From Aptenodytes patagonicus (lineage: Eukaryota; Chordata; Aves; Sphenisciformes; Spheniscidae), in contig NC_134954.1 of assembly GCF_965638725.1 (NCBI RefSeq), positions 3,653,001 to 3,717,000 on the forward strand: a stretch of DNA of 64,000 nucleotides. Reading direction: 5' to 3'. This document shows, in pieces, positions 1 through 10,689 of this stretch. The translations under genes and the position numbers were made by a program. Numbering within the stretch: the first letter of the stretch is position 1; the number at the start of each line of letters is the position of its first letter. The notes under the pieces are model-generated. The model was not told the DNA's origin. It saw only the letters and a list, made by a program, of their open reading frames with translations, and did no database searches.

Positions 1-113
<113 letters not shown>

Positions 114-2285
114 TTCTTTTTTTCTGCACCACTTTGCTACAATGAGCTTGGATCAAATAGGAAATACTTGAATTGCCTGTCTCAACACTTGAGATCAACC
201 CACAAAATCACCATTCCTCATTTGCAGCTTAAACTGTTATTTCTGATAACATCACCATGATGACTGGCAAGTTTAGTAAAATGTTACGGCAGCAAACTTG
301 TGTCTGTCTCCTTTTTTCCAGTTTTCTCTGCTACCTTGTCAGTCTCTGGATTTTCCCGAGTCTTTTTGGGAAACGATGATTCTGAAGCCTCGAGTTTTTA
401 AACATTTATAAATCCTGTATAATGTTTTATTTGTATCTTTAAAATTTTGATGTATATAGAGAGAACTTGGCTATATAAGAAATGGTTATACTGGGGGCCT
501 TTTTTTACCTAATTATTTAAAGATAAGAAGGTATTGATGTTGTGACATTATGTACATTGAAAATGCTTGTAACGAGATCATTGTTGAACAGAGGACCAGG
601 TTATTTGCTGCTGTGCTGTTTTTCTGTGTAAATGTGAGGGAGAAAATGTTTGACATTCCAGCTTGTGTAATACTCCTTCAATACGTGCCTAATGGTTGCT
701 TTTATTTTTATCTGAAAATGAAGAGGTGGTCATGGCACAGCTCTGCATAAAGGCAGGTACTCTGGCAGGTGTTAGTTAAAGCTTGTTTAATACAAAAGAT
801 GCTATTACCACAGCAGACGCTAAACCTAAGAATAATCTCTCAAATACAGAAACTCCTGTTTTTAAATAGCTCATGACCGTTTCATCCAGTAGTTGAATTG
901 CGTAGAGCTAAGAAGAACTCTCCGTGTCATGACGGTTGACAGTGTCATTTTAGCAGAGGGACTTGTACCGACTGTTGTCTTTTCTCATTAGGTTTGGCCA
1001 TTACACTGGGTTTGCTCTTCCGTTGCTTGTGAAAGTCTGGCAAGACCCCTGTTCTGCCCTAGCCGCAACCCAAATCTTACTGGGGGGGATTTTTAAAGTC
1101 ATAATGACAGTTACGTTCTCAGCTCACACAGTGCCTAGCTGCCCTTTGTGCCATTAAAAATCTCCCTTTAATTCTGTGTTCTTTTGTTTAGCCTTTTTTG
1201 CTTTAAAAACAGATATTCGAAGTCTTTGTCAGCCGCAGTTATTTATGTTGCTTGGTTTGTTACACCCAATTCTTACTTTGGGCAGGAGTCTCAATTTCTG
1301 TTTTACTGTAGATGTGTGAATATTGTTTAAAGAACTATGGGGGATCTTTTCTTCTTCAGTGAGAGTGTTTAGACTTGTTTCAGATGTGAATTTTATTTTC
1401 AAAATATTTCTAGAAAGAACATTTTAATCGGGCTTACATGAGAATGTGAAAAGGCATGGATGCCTTTGTGATGTCAGTCAACTTTGTGATGGAGCAAATA
1501 TTAAAATGGCTTTAATTTGGAGATTATTCTCTCGTGTATCATTTACTTGTAGTACTAAAAATTAAGGTCTTGATGCTCACTTAGTACCCTACTATGGTAG
1601 CATATAGCAATTCTGAATGGCGGAAGCTTTGTTTGGAGGAAGGAGTTCCTGCTGTTGGCATTTGTGACATGGGAGTTTTGGGAGATGTTTGATACCCAAA
1701 TTATCATTTTTAAAAATTCTGAAATATTCTTTAAATTAACACTTCCCATTGATTATAGAAAGCAGCTTCGTAGGAGTCGAAAGTTATCAAGTGGGGTCCC
1801 TGTACTTTAGTTTTGACGAGATGGTTTGTGCTCTATTTTATGTTACCTTACCATCTCTCCCACTACTCATGGGTTTCCCCCGCTGCTGTCTATGAAAACC
1901 TGTTACCATTTGGTGAATTCTGGTGTGACTAGTCAAATGGAAATACAAGCAACAAAAAGAAATCAGAACCGCGTTTATGAGATTAATGCCTTCAGGTATC
2001 TAAATCGTAAATTAAAACCTGCTGGCAAATAGAGGTAAGACTGATGTTGGAAAAATGACTGAAGAATCCAAATGTGGAAATTGCCAAGTCCATAGGGAAG
2101 TGTCACACCTTATATTAGACATTACTAATACTTAAATATGTAGCTGTGCTCCATCAGCAGGTTCTTAAATAGTTTGCGCTCAGCACAGGATGTACACTGT
2201 TCAAATATTTTTTGTGATTTTTAGTGAAAAATAGTAAATTGCTGAAGTACTATGTATATCACTTGGTGCATTGTGCAGCAGATTT

Positions 2286-2296
2286 AATAAAATAAA
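2286..2296 (+). terminator. Overlapping double AATAAA polyadenylation signal (proximal ACSL3 candidate)
   Basis: Two AATAAA hexamers overlap by one base (2286-2291 and 2291-2296) about 2.2 kb after the ACSL3 stop. They are followed by a moderately T-rich stretch (CTGCTTTTGGTT). This is a good candidate for the main mRNA 3' end. Confidence 0.5.
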
Positions 2297-2576
2297 TCTG
2301 CTTTTGGTTAATTCAGAAGAAATCTGAAGATAGTATTCTGCAAAGGGTTTAAATCCTTTGGATGAATTGCATAAATGAAACTCTTAAAATGGTTTGGAAA
2401 TAGTAGTTCTAATTTTTCTTCTAATCCAGTCACAAGACTGGGTTGCAGTCTGACTGTGCATTTGATTTTACAGTTCAGGGGTTTTTAATATTTAAAATGG
2501 ATGTCGATATATATGGTTCCTCCTTCTTTAGACATCAGATTCATTGTGGACGTTTATTTCTTCTACAGAATGTGAA

Positions 2577-2582
2577 AATAAA
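2577..2582 (+). terminator. AATAAA polyadenylation signal (second ACSL3 candidate)
   Basis: A canonical AATAAA in GTGAAAATAAAGCAG, followed by a T-rich stretch (TTCGTTCATTTTAG). It is an alternative 3' end about 290 bp after the proximal double signal. Confidence 0.3.
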
Positions 2583-3660
2583 GCAGTTCGTTCATTTTAG
2601 CCTCAGCGTTGAAGATAGAAGGACTTCTGAAATATTTGTATGGGCTTAAAATACTTGTGATGAGTATGTTTTTTCTTTTGATTAATAACAAAAGACAGAC
2701 TTTAATACCGCTAGATTCTGGGTCCTTCCGCGTCCCCTTGAGGCCGCCTGTCCCGTGGGTGCCCGCGCTGCTCACGCGTCGCCCAGGGCTGTAAGGGGAC
2801 GGTTAAGTCGCGGTTGCCCTTCAGATGTAGGGCTTCCTTGCTGCGGCAGCCGTGGTCCTGCAGGCTGCTACGCCTGCCAGATACTTCTGGCTGCCGCCGC
2901 GATCTCACCCTGTGCTCTTGCATTGCTGAGCAGAAAGGCAGCTTTAGGGGAGTTTGTTGAAACCCCGCGTAGATGCGCTGCGTGCCAGCCAGGAATTTGC
3001 CTGGTCTCTCTCCTTTTTTTTTTTTTTTCTTTTTTTTCTTTTTTCTTTAATTTTGTTTGGTGTCTGCCCGTGCCCAGTGTAACAAGAACAAAAGCACCTG
3101 CTGGAACGTATCGCGCGTGTCCCAGAGGCTGCGGACGGCTGTAGAGTAAATTAGGAAGAGTGCGTGGTTGGAGGTAATGGTCTCTGTCACGTGGGGGGCG
3201 TTTTGTAACGGAGAGGGCCGTAGCTTTTAAACAGTCTTTCTGAGTTCAAACGAAGAACGAGGGGCATATACCTCACCTGAGGGGCCCCCAAAAGGGGGGG
3301 ATTTTTAACAAAGCTTTTGTAAATACAAACTTCCCAGGACTCTGAGTCATTGGAAATTGTAACTGCTTATTCTGTTGTGAAAATTTCCATATTTCATTAC
3401 AAAAAATGACTGACCAAGAAATTCCAGGGATGCTGTGAATCTCCTTTAAATCCCTACAATTACTTAAAAATATTTCAGCACTTCAGGCTAAATTCAATCT
3501 AGATGCCCTAAGTGTTCTTTGCAGCGAACAGTGTTTCGGGAGTAGGTTAGGAAACTAAAAAATTACATGTCAGAAAAGACCTTGCAAGCTTACCGATGCT
3601 GCTGCAACCGCAGTTCACACAAGCGGGACCGTACCTCAATGGGAAGCTGTATCTCAGCAG

Positions 3661-3696
3661 TAAAATATTTTGCTGAAATAAAATATTTTGCTGAAA
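3661..3696. repeat. 18-bp tandem duplication
   Basis: TAAAATATTTTGCTGAAA occurs twice in a row with no mismatch and is followed by a partial third copy (TAAAA). It lies in the putative distal ACSL3 3' UTR, so it may be transcribed. Confidence 0.85.
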
Positions 3697-4229
3697 TAAA
3701 AGAGAAAGCCAACGTGCAACTGAAAGGAAGAATGTAATGCACACCTACGTCCTACCGGTTTTACAGCTAGGATGCAGAGAAGGGTATGGAATTGAAACCA
3801 TACATCAAAACCGCCCTGTAAAGCTTCTAAGTTTAGGTGGAAATTGCTATAGGACGTAAGACTCCTTTGCAATAACCTTTATCCTAAAACTCACAAGCTT
3901 TTATTCTGTACTAAAACTACATTTAGGCGACGCAGTGCAGCATTTTTAATTTTTATTAATGTGATGTATTAACTACTTTGGACTCGGTATAAAGTTGCGT
4001 ACATCTGTTTCTTTACTGGTAAGAGGAACAATCTTCAACTTCGCATACACCTTGGGCCAGGCTGAAACGTTGATTAATGACCAGTTGTATATTATTGTAA
4101 TTGGTTATTTAATGTAAACTCATTTTCAATGTGATCTTGGTTGTTACTATGAACTGCCTGAACATTGTATATCCTAATTGAGTTAAATAGTATGATTTAT
4201 TTATTTGTAATTGGATATCATGTTTCAAA

Positions 4230-4235
4230 AATAAA
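4230..4235 (+). terminator. AATAAA polyadenylation signal (distal ACSL3 candidate)
   Basis: A canonical AATAAA at the end of an A/T-rich block at about 3.9-4.25 kb, followed about 30 bp later by a T-run (GGTTTTTT). CpG content rises sharply just downstream. This marks the latest plausible ACSL3 3' end. Confidence 0.35.
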
Positions 4236-4255
4236 ATTAATTTCACAAATCAGGC

Positions 4256-7200
4256 CCCATACGTCCGGTTTTTTAAGTGGCATTTCATTTTTCTCTCTCT
4301 GAGCCTGGATAACTTAACGGTTGTAAATTAGTGAGTTTAAATCACGTTAGTTGAGCGCGTGGCTGTTTAGGAAGGGCAGTGGGTTCGGGTAGTTGAAAAT
4401 GTTGCACCGGCAGGGAAACCTGTTCGATGGTGGGCACGTCCTTTTGGTTTGCTCCCTGCCCCGCGTTGCCGGTAACCTTTCGCAAAAGGCTCCATCCCTG
4501 CATTGCTCGTGTTTGGTGTCCTGGCAGTTTTCTATGTTAGTAGCCACGTGCTTGTGCTTCGCAGGTAGTGAACATCCCGGCCGACTACTCGGCCGCTCGT
4601 GCTATACAGGTGTTGCTGATGTATTTTTCCGTGGGTTAATACTGTTGGTGGTGAGTTCACGTATCTGGACTGGGTAATAATCACCCTTATGCGCGAGACT
4701 TGCCAATTCAGGAGTAGAAACGATACCTGATACAGTGGGAATTTAGCCAACGTGTCTCTTCTGAAACTATAATTTCAAGCCTTGTCAGGTATTCAAAATC
4801 AACGTGACGGTTTCAAGATGCATGCAGGAACACTAGTTAGCAGGTTGGCCTGGTTTTCCACTAGAGGAAAGTTACCATCCTGCTTTGTCTATTTTACTTG
4901 CATGTGATCTGCCATTTGCCCTTGTCTAAGAGCACCGGCTGTGGTAACGCCTTCTGTAAAGCCGTAAGCTGCTGACATTATTATTATCCCCTTTTTTTTT
5001 TTTTTTTTTTACACTATCCAGGCGTACTAGGACTTACTTGGTGTTTTAATTTTCCTTAAGTTTGTGGGCTGAAGGGTCAGATCCCAAAGAGGCGTTAGCT
5101 GCTTGCGGTTGGACCGCTGAAGAGATCTGGAGCGCTTAAGGTTTGGTTACAAGCTCACAAAACCGTTGCTGGTAACCGTCCAACCTGGGGGCTCCTCAGC
5201 TTAGCAGATGCCTCTTTCCTCTTTGGTTTGGGTCTTTATTTACAGGTTCCCCAGATGCCTAGCGGCGTGGTGCTGGCCAAATGTCAAGCCCTCCCTGCTG
5301 CGTAGCTGATCTTTGTTTTTATCCCTTTAATCAGCCATGAGAAGGCTCCAGCTTCTTCCTGATTTTCAGTTGTATTCAAAAAAAGTGGTTTGTTTTCTTT
5401 CTTTCAAAAATACTGGGTTTTTTTAAGACTGAAAACTTTTAATTTCAAATTCATTTAGGCTAATATGACACACTTTAATTGATTTTTTTTTTTTTTTTTG
5501 GTTGGTTGGTTGGTTTTTTCCCCCCTTAGGCATCCACAGCTGCTAAAATGCCTTTAGGGGGCTCTTTAATAAAATAGAGAAGTAAACAAGTTCTGAACTA
5601 TTATAGTACGTAATTTATTATAGCAACTAATTTCAGAAAGGATAAGCATGTAACCATTTTAGGAGCCTTAGTTTTCAGAAAATACTGTGTTAGGTGAGCG
5701 ATTAGAGAGGCGTAGGATCTAGATACAGTAGAATTACACATAAAAACATTGGAAGTCCCGAGTTGCTATTGTTGTCTGCACCAGAAAGATCGAGGGGGAC
5801 AGCAGGGAAAGGGAGTACCCAAAGTGAGTGATTTGGGGGGGGAAAAAAAAAAAATAGAATTTTAATACTTAGGAATAATATATTTGAAAATCTTTTGATA
5901 CTTCTGTGTATACACAATTTCCATCTTTGGCAGTAGAGGTTAAACCAAGAGCAGTGCCTGTGCTACCCTTCCACAGCTGCACCCGCTCTGACGTGCCCCC
6001 GCCTCGGGGGGGTTCAGAAGGGGCCTTGCTCTTCGCCGGGCGGGGGGCAGCCGCCGGTGCGCGGCCGGAGGCAGCCTGCCCGCCCTCCCCTTCGGAAAGT
6101 TTTCTTGCAGGCGAGAGCAGACGAAAGGCGAACGGTGCGGAAGATGACGGCTGGGTTTTTTTTTTTTTCCCCCTAGAAATCATAGGAATGAAGTGGGTTT
6201 CTCTGCCCTTGGCAAGCTAGGGGAACAGATGGTAACCACGCCTTTTCGTTGTGCAGGGGGGAGCCGGTGGTAGAAATACTTCTTTTGGGGGATGAAAGAG
6301 TTGAGTAGTTTTCACCTGCCTGCTGAGGTGCCAGCGAAAATGGGGAAAGCACTAAATGTTCCCAGGAGGGAGAGCTTTTGCGCCTGGATAACTGAAGCTG
6401 GACTCCTGGGCCAGACCTGATGTCGGTGGGCGTCTGCGTGCCGGTGCCTGTCCGGCTGGGATCCGACTGCTGCGGCTGGGGGGACAGCGGGTGCGGGTAG
6501 CTCGAATTTCGGCGAGAATTTGTAAATGTTTTCTCTGCTGAAGCTACTAAGTATTAAAACAGTCACCTGCAACTTTCGGCAAGTAGCCATCCAAGATTTG
6601 AATCCCAGATTTCATTATAAGTTTGTTTAAAGCAAGCATTTCAGCGTTTCATTCCTGCTGTACGTGGAAAACGCTGCTTAGCTTTACCCGCCCGTCTCCC
6701 TAACGTAAAGACCTTGCAGCCTTCGCGCGCGGCTGGGCGTTGGACCACTCGCGTCCGCGCGCGGTCCTGGACGGGCATCCCCAAACTGCTGCCTGGTCCC
6801 CCGTACGAGGTGGCTGGTAGGAAAGCAAACGTGGTTTTCCTGCTGGGGGTAGGTGGGTTACGCTGGCCGTGAGCACACCTACCTGGAAGAGCGGCACAGC
6901 TCTCTGCGAGGGAATATTCCATGCGCGTAACGTCAAAAAGATGCTTTATTGCAGACTTCAGGGTCATGCAGCACTGCCAAGTGCAAGAGCAGGAAAAAGC
7001 CACGTGCCGCATTTTAATCCCCAACCCCTGAATATCCATGCGCTCTGGTACGCCCTTTCCCACTTTATTACGAGTGGTGTGTGTGTTTAGTTGGGCTTTT
7101 TTCTCTAAAACTGTAATGCTCTCTATTAGTGGCCGGGTTGATTTTTTTTTTTTTTCTGTTTGGTAATTATTTCCGGGTAATTGAGAGACGACTTTATAAT

Positions 7201-7920
7201 GTAAATGGCTTTAATGGAAGAGTTCATATGGCTTTCCATTGGTAGGCAATCGCGGTAACCGTGTTCGGCGACAGGCCTGGTGGATAGCGTCCCCTAATCC
7301 CTCTGAAAGGGCAAGATCTTGATACAGATCCCTACGTTTCCACAGAGTTTCTGCTACTTCAGGCTCCTAGAGAGGCTGAGGGAGAAAGTAGCATCGTTTT
7401 GAAATATGAAAATACTAATAGCAAAAGAGAGTGTCTGTTGTATCAAATGCCCATAAAATTCACTGTATCCCAACCTGGTAAAAAGTCCTGGGTGGTTAGC
7501 TAATTAACACAGACTTTGATTTAGAGATTTACCTTAATGACCCCGATCAGATGCTGTTCAGTTTTTTCTAAATAAGATTTACCTCAAGGATCTTGCTGCA
7601 AACTCGTTCTTTTTGACACTATTCCTAGTACATATGTATCCATAGTTGTTTTTAAAGCTTAAGTGTGTTATTTACAAGATTTAAGAATGACTTGGAAAGC
7701 AGAGTTTCCATTATTTGAGGTAGTGGGAAGGTAGGTTGTGGACGCTTGACAAGCTGTAAGGAAACGAGTTGCTAAAACTCGTTAAGAATTTTCTGTCTCG
7801 TCAGTTGGCTTCTCTGCATCTCACCCACGTTTGCTGGGTATTGCTGCCAGGCTTCTTGGAAATGTAAACGGTTTTGCTTCATTTTGGTGCAATTCACGAC
7901 TTGGTCTGTTCCAGCTACAG
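4256..7920. other. Intergenic, no gene recognised
   Basis: No conserved reading frame is visible. The stretch is moderately CpG-rich, with small CpG clusters at about 5.98-6.15 kb and 6.66-6.80 kb. It contains T-runs at about 4990-5010 and 7141-7155, and a T-run followed by GGTT repeats at 5482-5514. The short open frames here overlap one another on opposite strands and resemble no family I know. Confidence 0.6.
5482..5514. repeat. Poly-T followed by (GGTT)n low-complexity tract
   Basis: A run of 18 T is followed directly by about four GGTT units. It is simple sequence and no source element can be identified. Confidence 0.8.
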
Positions 7921-8022
7921 TAGCGTTAACAAAATTATCAGGAAAACTGAGAATGCCAGCGAGCAATCTGGTAGCGTTAACAAAATTATCAGGAAAACTG
8001 AGAATGCCAGCGAGCAATCTGG
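7921..8022. repeat. Perfect 51-bp tandem duplication
   Basis: The 51-bp unit beginning TAGCGTTAACAAAATTATCA (7921-7971) is repeated without a single mismatch at 7972-8022. Perfect identity implies a very recent duplication, a polymorphic two-copy minisatellite or an assembly artefact. No gene is involved. The unit is a multiple of three, so reading frames stay open through it, but that is incidental. Confidence 0.95.
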
Positions 8023-9955
8023 CCTCTTCGGCATCGCACCCTCTTTCCTGCCCCTTCTTGCCAAAGTCGCATAAAAGCCGTATAACAATGGGGCGGGGGG
8101 GAGGGTAGATTTTCAAGAATAATTTCTGTATGGAAATGGGCCGATAAATCTGTGATTTAGTGCGACTCCACTAGGATATTTGCACGTGCGTATGTGCTCA
8201 CGCTTGCTGATACGCCCGGGTAGGTGACTTGCAACAGGGCAGGAAGGTGGAGCAGAGCCCGTGTTTAGGGCCAGAAGATTTTGGGTTGTCCCTGCCTGGT
8301 GCAGACCCCCAGCACGGAGCTTCTGGGGGATGGCGGTTCCTGAGAGGCAACCTGTGGGCAGTCTGGCCGCTCGGGCAGCGGTGGCTGTCTAACTGCTTTA
8401 CCTCTCACCAAGGACGTTCTGACCAAAATGTCCTAATACTTCTTTCAGAGACCTAGTTTTATTTGTTTGAAGTCTTGATAACCTCGATTTAAATATTTCT
8501 TGGAAAGCATCTCCCATGTAGTTATCCCACCACGCGGCTAATAATGGATTACGGGATGTTTTCCAGGAACGGCAGGTGATGGGTCTCTTGTGTGGCCGAT
8601 GGGGTGTGCTTCCCCAGGGCTGGCTTCCTTCAGATCCTAAACCCGAGGAGCCGCTGCGGGCTCTGGATAAGCCTAGCTTTAGTTTGCTCAAATTTAGTTG
8701 TCCTTCCAATTGCAATTATGGTGTTTCCACTGAGCATGCAGAAAAATTTCCGTGCCCTCACGTGCTCTCCAGTACCCGGGATCTGCTTGTTTTGCATTTG
8801 CTTCTGTTTATATTCATCGATGGGCCATTGATAACGTGTTTTGCAGTAATTTTCCTAATGTTTTCATAAATAAATGAGATTTGGGATGCTCTCCAGAATT
8901 TTTTCCCCCATGGTACGAAGGGATACTTGCGTTTAAATCTCTTTCCCATTTACTTCTGTCAGCTTTATTTTCTGCCAGTAACTTTTCATTATACTGCGCA
9001 CTGATCGGATCTTTCTGGCGCGGTCTTTTCCATAGCCGATGTTTTATCCTTGTTAATTGTTTTGCAAAATTTGGACTATAGTAGATGTAGGTACAACGGA
9101 TTGGTTGCAAAGGAGGCACGACGCTCTCTGTAGATCTTGACTGGCAGAGATTTCTAGCTAAGTTTTTTTTTATAAAATCCTGGAATGGTGAGCCCGTGGC
9201 TGACGCCTGGAGCAGACCGCGCTCGGGGCGGCGCGCGGGTGCGTACCCCACCCTGCCTTTGCTGGCCCTTGTGGAAGGCTGGGCCCACTGCTAATTTGGG
9301 CGGAGAGAAAGGACCCCGTTTGGGAAGTGCCTGCAGTGGAAGCGAAGGCTCGCCGTCCTCAGCCTCCAGCTCGAGGAGCTGTGAATAGCCAGTGCTGCTG
9401 GACTGCAGCAGCCCCCGGTTCAGGGGGAAATGGAAAACCTTGAGTAAACAACAAGAGAGAAAAAAAAAAAAATCAACTTTTACATTATCCTGACGCCTTT
9501 CTTTTCGCATTGGTCTAAATATTCCGTGGTTAATATTAAACAAGGGAATGAATTGCAGTGGGTTTAACTGGCTACAAGACGCGCTCCTGGTGAAAGGATG
9601 CCGCCCCCTCCTCTGCTATCCCCTGCGCTGTCTGAGGGGGGGCACCAGTTGCCCCTCTCCTCTGCTGACAGCAGCGGCCTTGACGGGTTTGATAAACCAT
9701 TGCACTTGCCCGTTGCCCTTCCATACAACAGTAAATACTTGGTTAATCACCTCCAGAACTGCTCCTGAGCTGTTTTGCTCCCTGGGCGCGCGGGGATGAT
9801 GCTGCACCGTGCTCCCGGGGACCTGCCGGCTTTGCCGGCTTATGGCTTTCTCCTATCCTGTATGTATATATATATATATTTTTTTTTTTTTCCCCCCTCT
9901 TCCCCTAGAGACTTTCCTCGCTCCCAGCGCTGTCATACGTCTTTGCAGAACTACC
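8023..9955. other. Intergenic, no gene recognised
   Basis: Mixed-composition unique-looking DNA. It has an isolated AATAAA at 8869-8874 not linked to any gene, a CpG cluster at about 9.20-9.25 kb, A-runs near 9460, and a (TA)n-poly-T-poly-C tract at about 9863-9896. No family-level similarity is recognised in either strand. Confidence 0.55.
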
Positions 9956-9959
9956 GTGC

Positions 9960-10620
9960 CTCTGTTTTTTTTCCCTGCCCTGAGCCTGTCCCAGCCGCGC
10001 TGTCCGGCTGCGCCTGCGGCCGCTCTGCCACCGCCCTGCCCCGCTCCCGCTTTCCCCCCCCCACGTTTTGCTGTGCGATATGTAAGTAGGGGCACAGCAA
10101 GCAGAGGGCAGTCTAACTTTATCACTTTCCCGGTTGAAATGGGGCGTTCGGCGGGAACAGGCGGCCTCGGAGGCGAGCAGGGACGGAGAGCCCTGGCCTA
10201 GCCGGGCAGAGGCTTTCCCCGCTCCCGGGCCGGCCTGCCAAGGCTCGGTGCCAGGCCAGCGCTCCTCCTCACCGAGCTCCCCGCCGGGCGTGGGGGCGAG
10301 CGGGCCGGAGCGCCGCTGGCGAGGCTGCAGCGGGCTCAAAGGCCGAGCAGGGATATTAACGCTCAGCAAGTCCAACCCAAGCCCGTCTTTATCGTCCCGC
10401 TGCGTGTTTTGCAGCCGTCTACGCGGGGGCACGGGCGTGACGAGCGGTGCCGACATCGGCGTCTCACTGCGCTGGACTCTCACGAAAGGCACTGTCGGCG
10501 TCGGCCGTGCTCGTCCCCTGGCCCGTGGCACTTGCGGTGTGGGCTGGGACTCGCTGCCATCGTCCACGACGGCAGCCAGGGAGTCGGGCGGCCACGCAGC
10601 CTCCTCCGTGAATCACATAC
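9960..10620. promoter_or_regulatory. Strong CpG island
   Basis: About 660 bp of dense CpG and high G+C, for example around 10000-10050 and 10140-10330. It is far richer than its surroundings. In birds such islands usually mark promoters or developmental enhancers. No conserved exon, TATA box or known gene start is recognisable. A GTAAGT-like donor occurs just upstream of the densest part (ATATGTAAGTAGG near 10078), which would fit a + strand non-coding transcript. The open frames of up to 220 codons on both strands here are explained by the scarcity of stop codons in GC-rich DNA. Confidence 0.6.
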
Positions 10621-10689
10621 CCAGGGAAGAAGGAGCTGCTGATATATCCCAGATACGAGCTGCTGTTGCCGTCTCTCCCTAAAGATCTT

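Larger units (their letters stand above)
114..4255 (+). other. ACSL3: ACSL3 3' untranslated region (maximum extent; several possible ends)
   Basis: The sequence after the ACSL3 stop is A/T-rich, with no conserved reading frame and many ATTTA-like and T-rich stretches, as expected for a long vertebrate 3' UTR. Candidate polyadenylation signals occur at 2286-2296, 2577-2582 and 4230-4235. An end near 2.31 kb gives a 2.2-kb UTR. The last signal gives 4.1 kb and would include a more GC-rich insert at about 2.71-3.15 kb. That insert could instead mark the start of intergenic DNA. The sequence at 3.9-4.25 kb again looks like the end of a UTR. The true end or ends need RNA data. Confidence 0.5.

Noticed and set aside
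7772..8116. 114-codon minus-strand frame with an internal 17-residue repeat
   Set aside because: The repeat is just the 51-bp tandem duplication in a divisible-by-three register. There is no other sign of coding.
9905..10682. Long open frames on both strands (220 codons on -, 182 codons on +)
   Set aside because: They overlap one another inside a CpG island where stop codons are scarce, are Pro/Arg/Ser/Gly-rich, and show no domain or conserved start.
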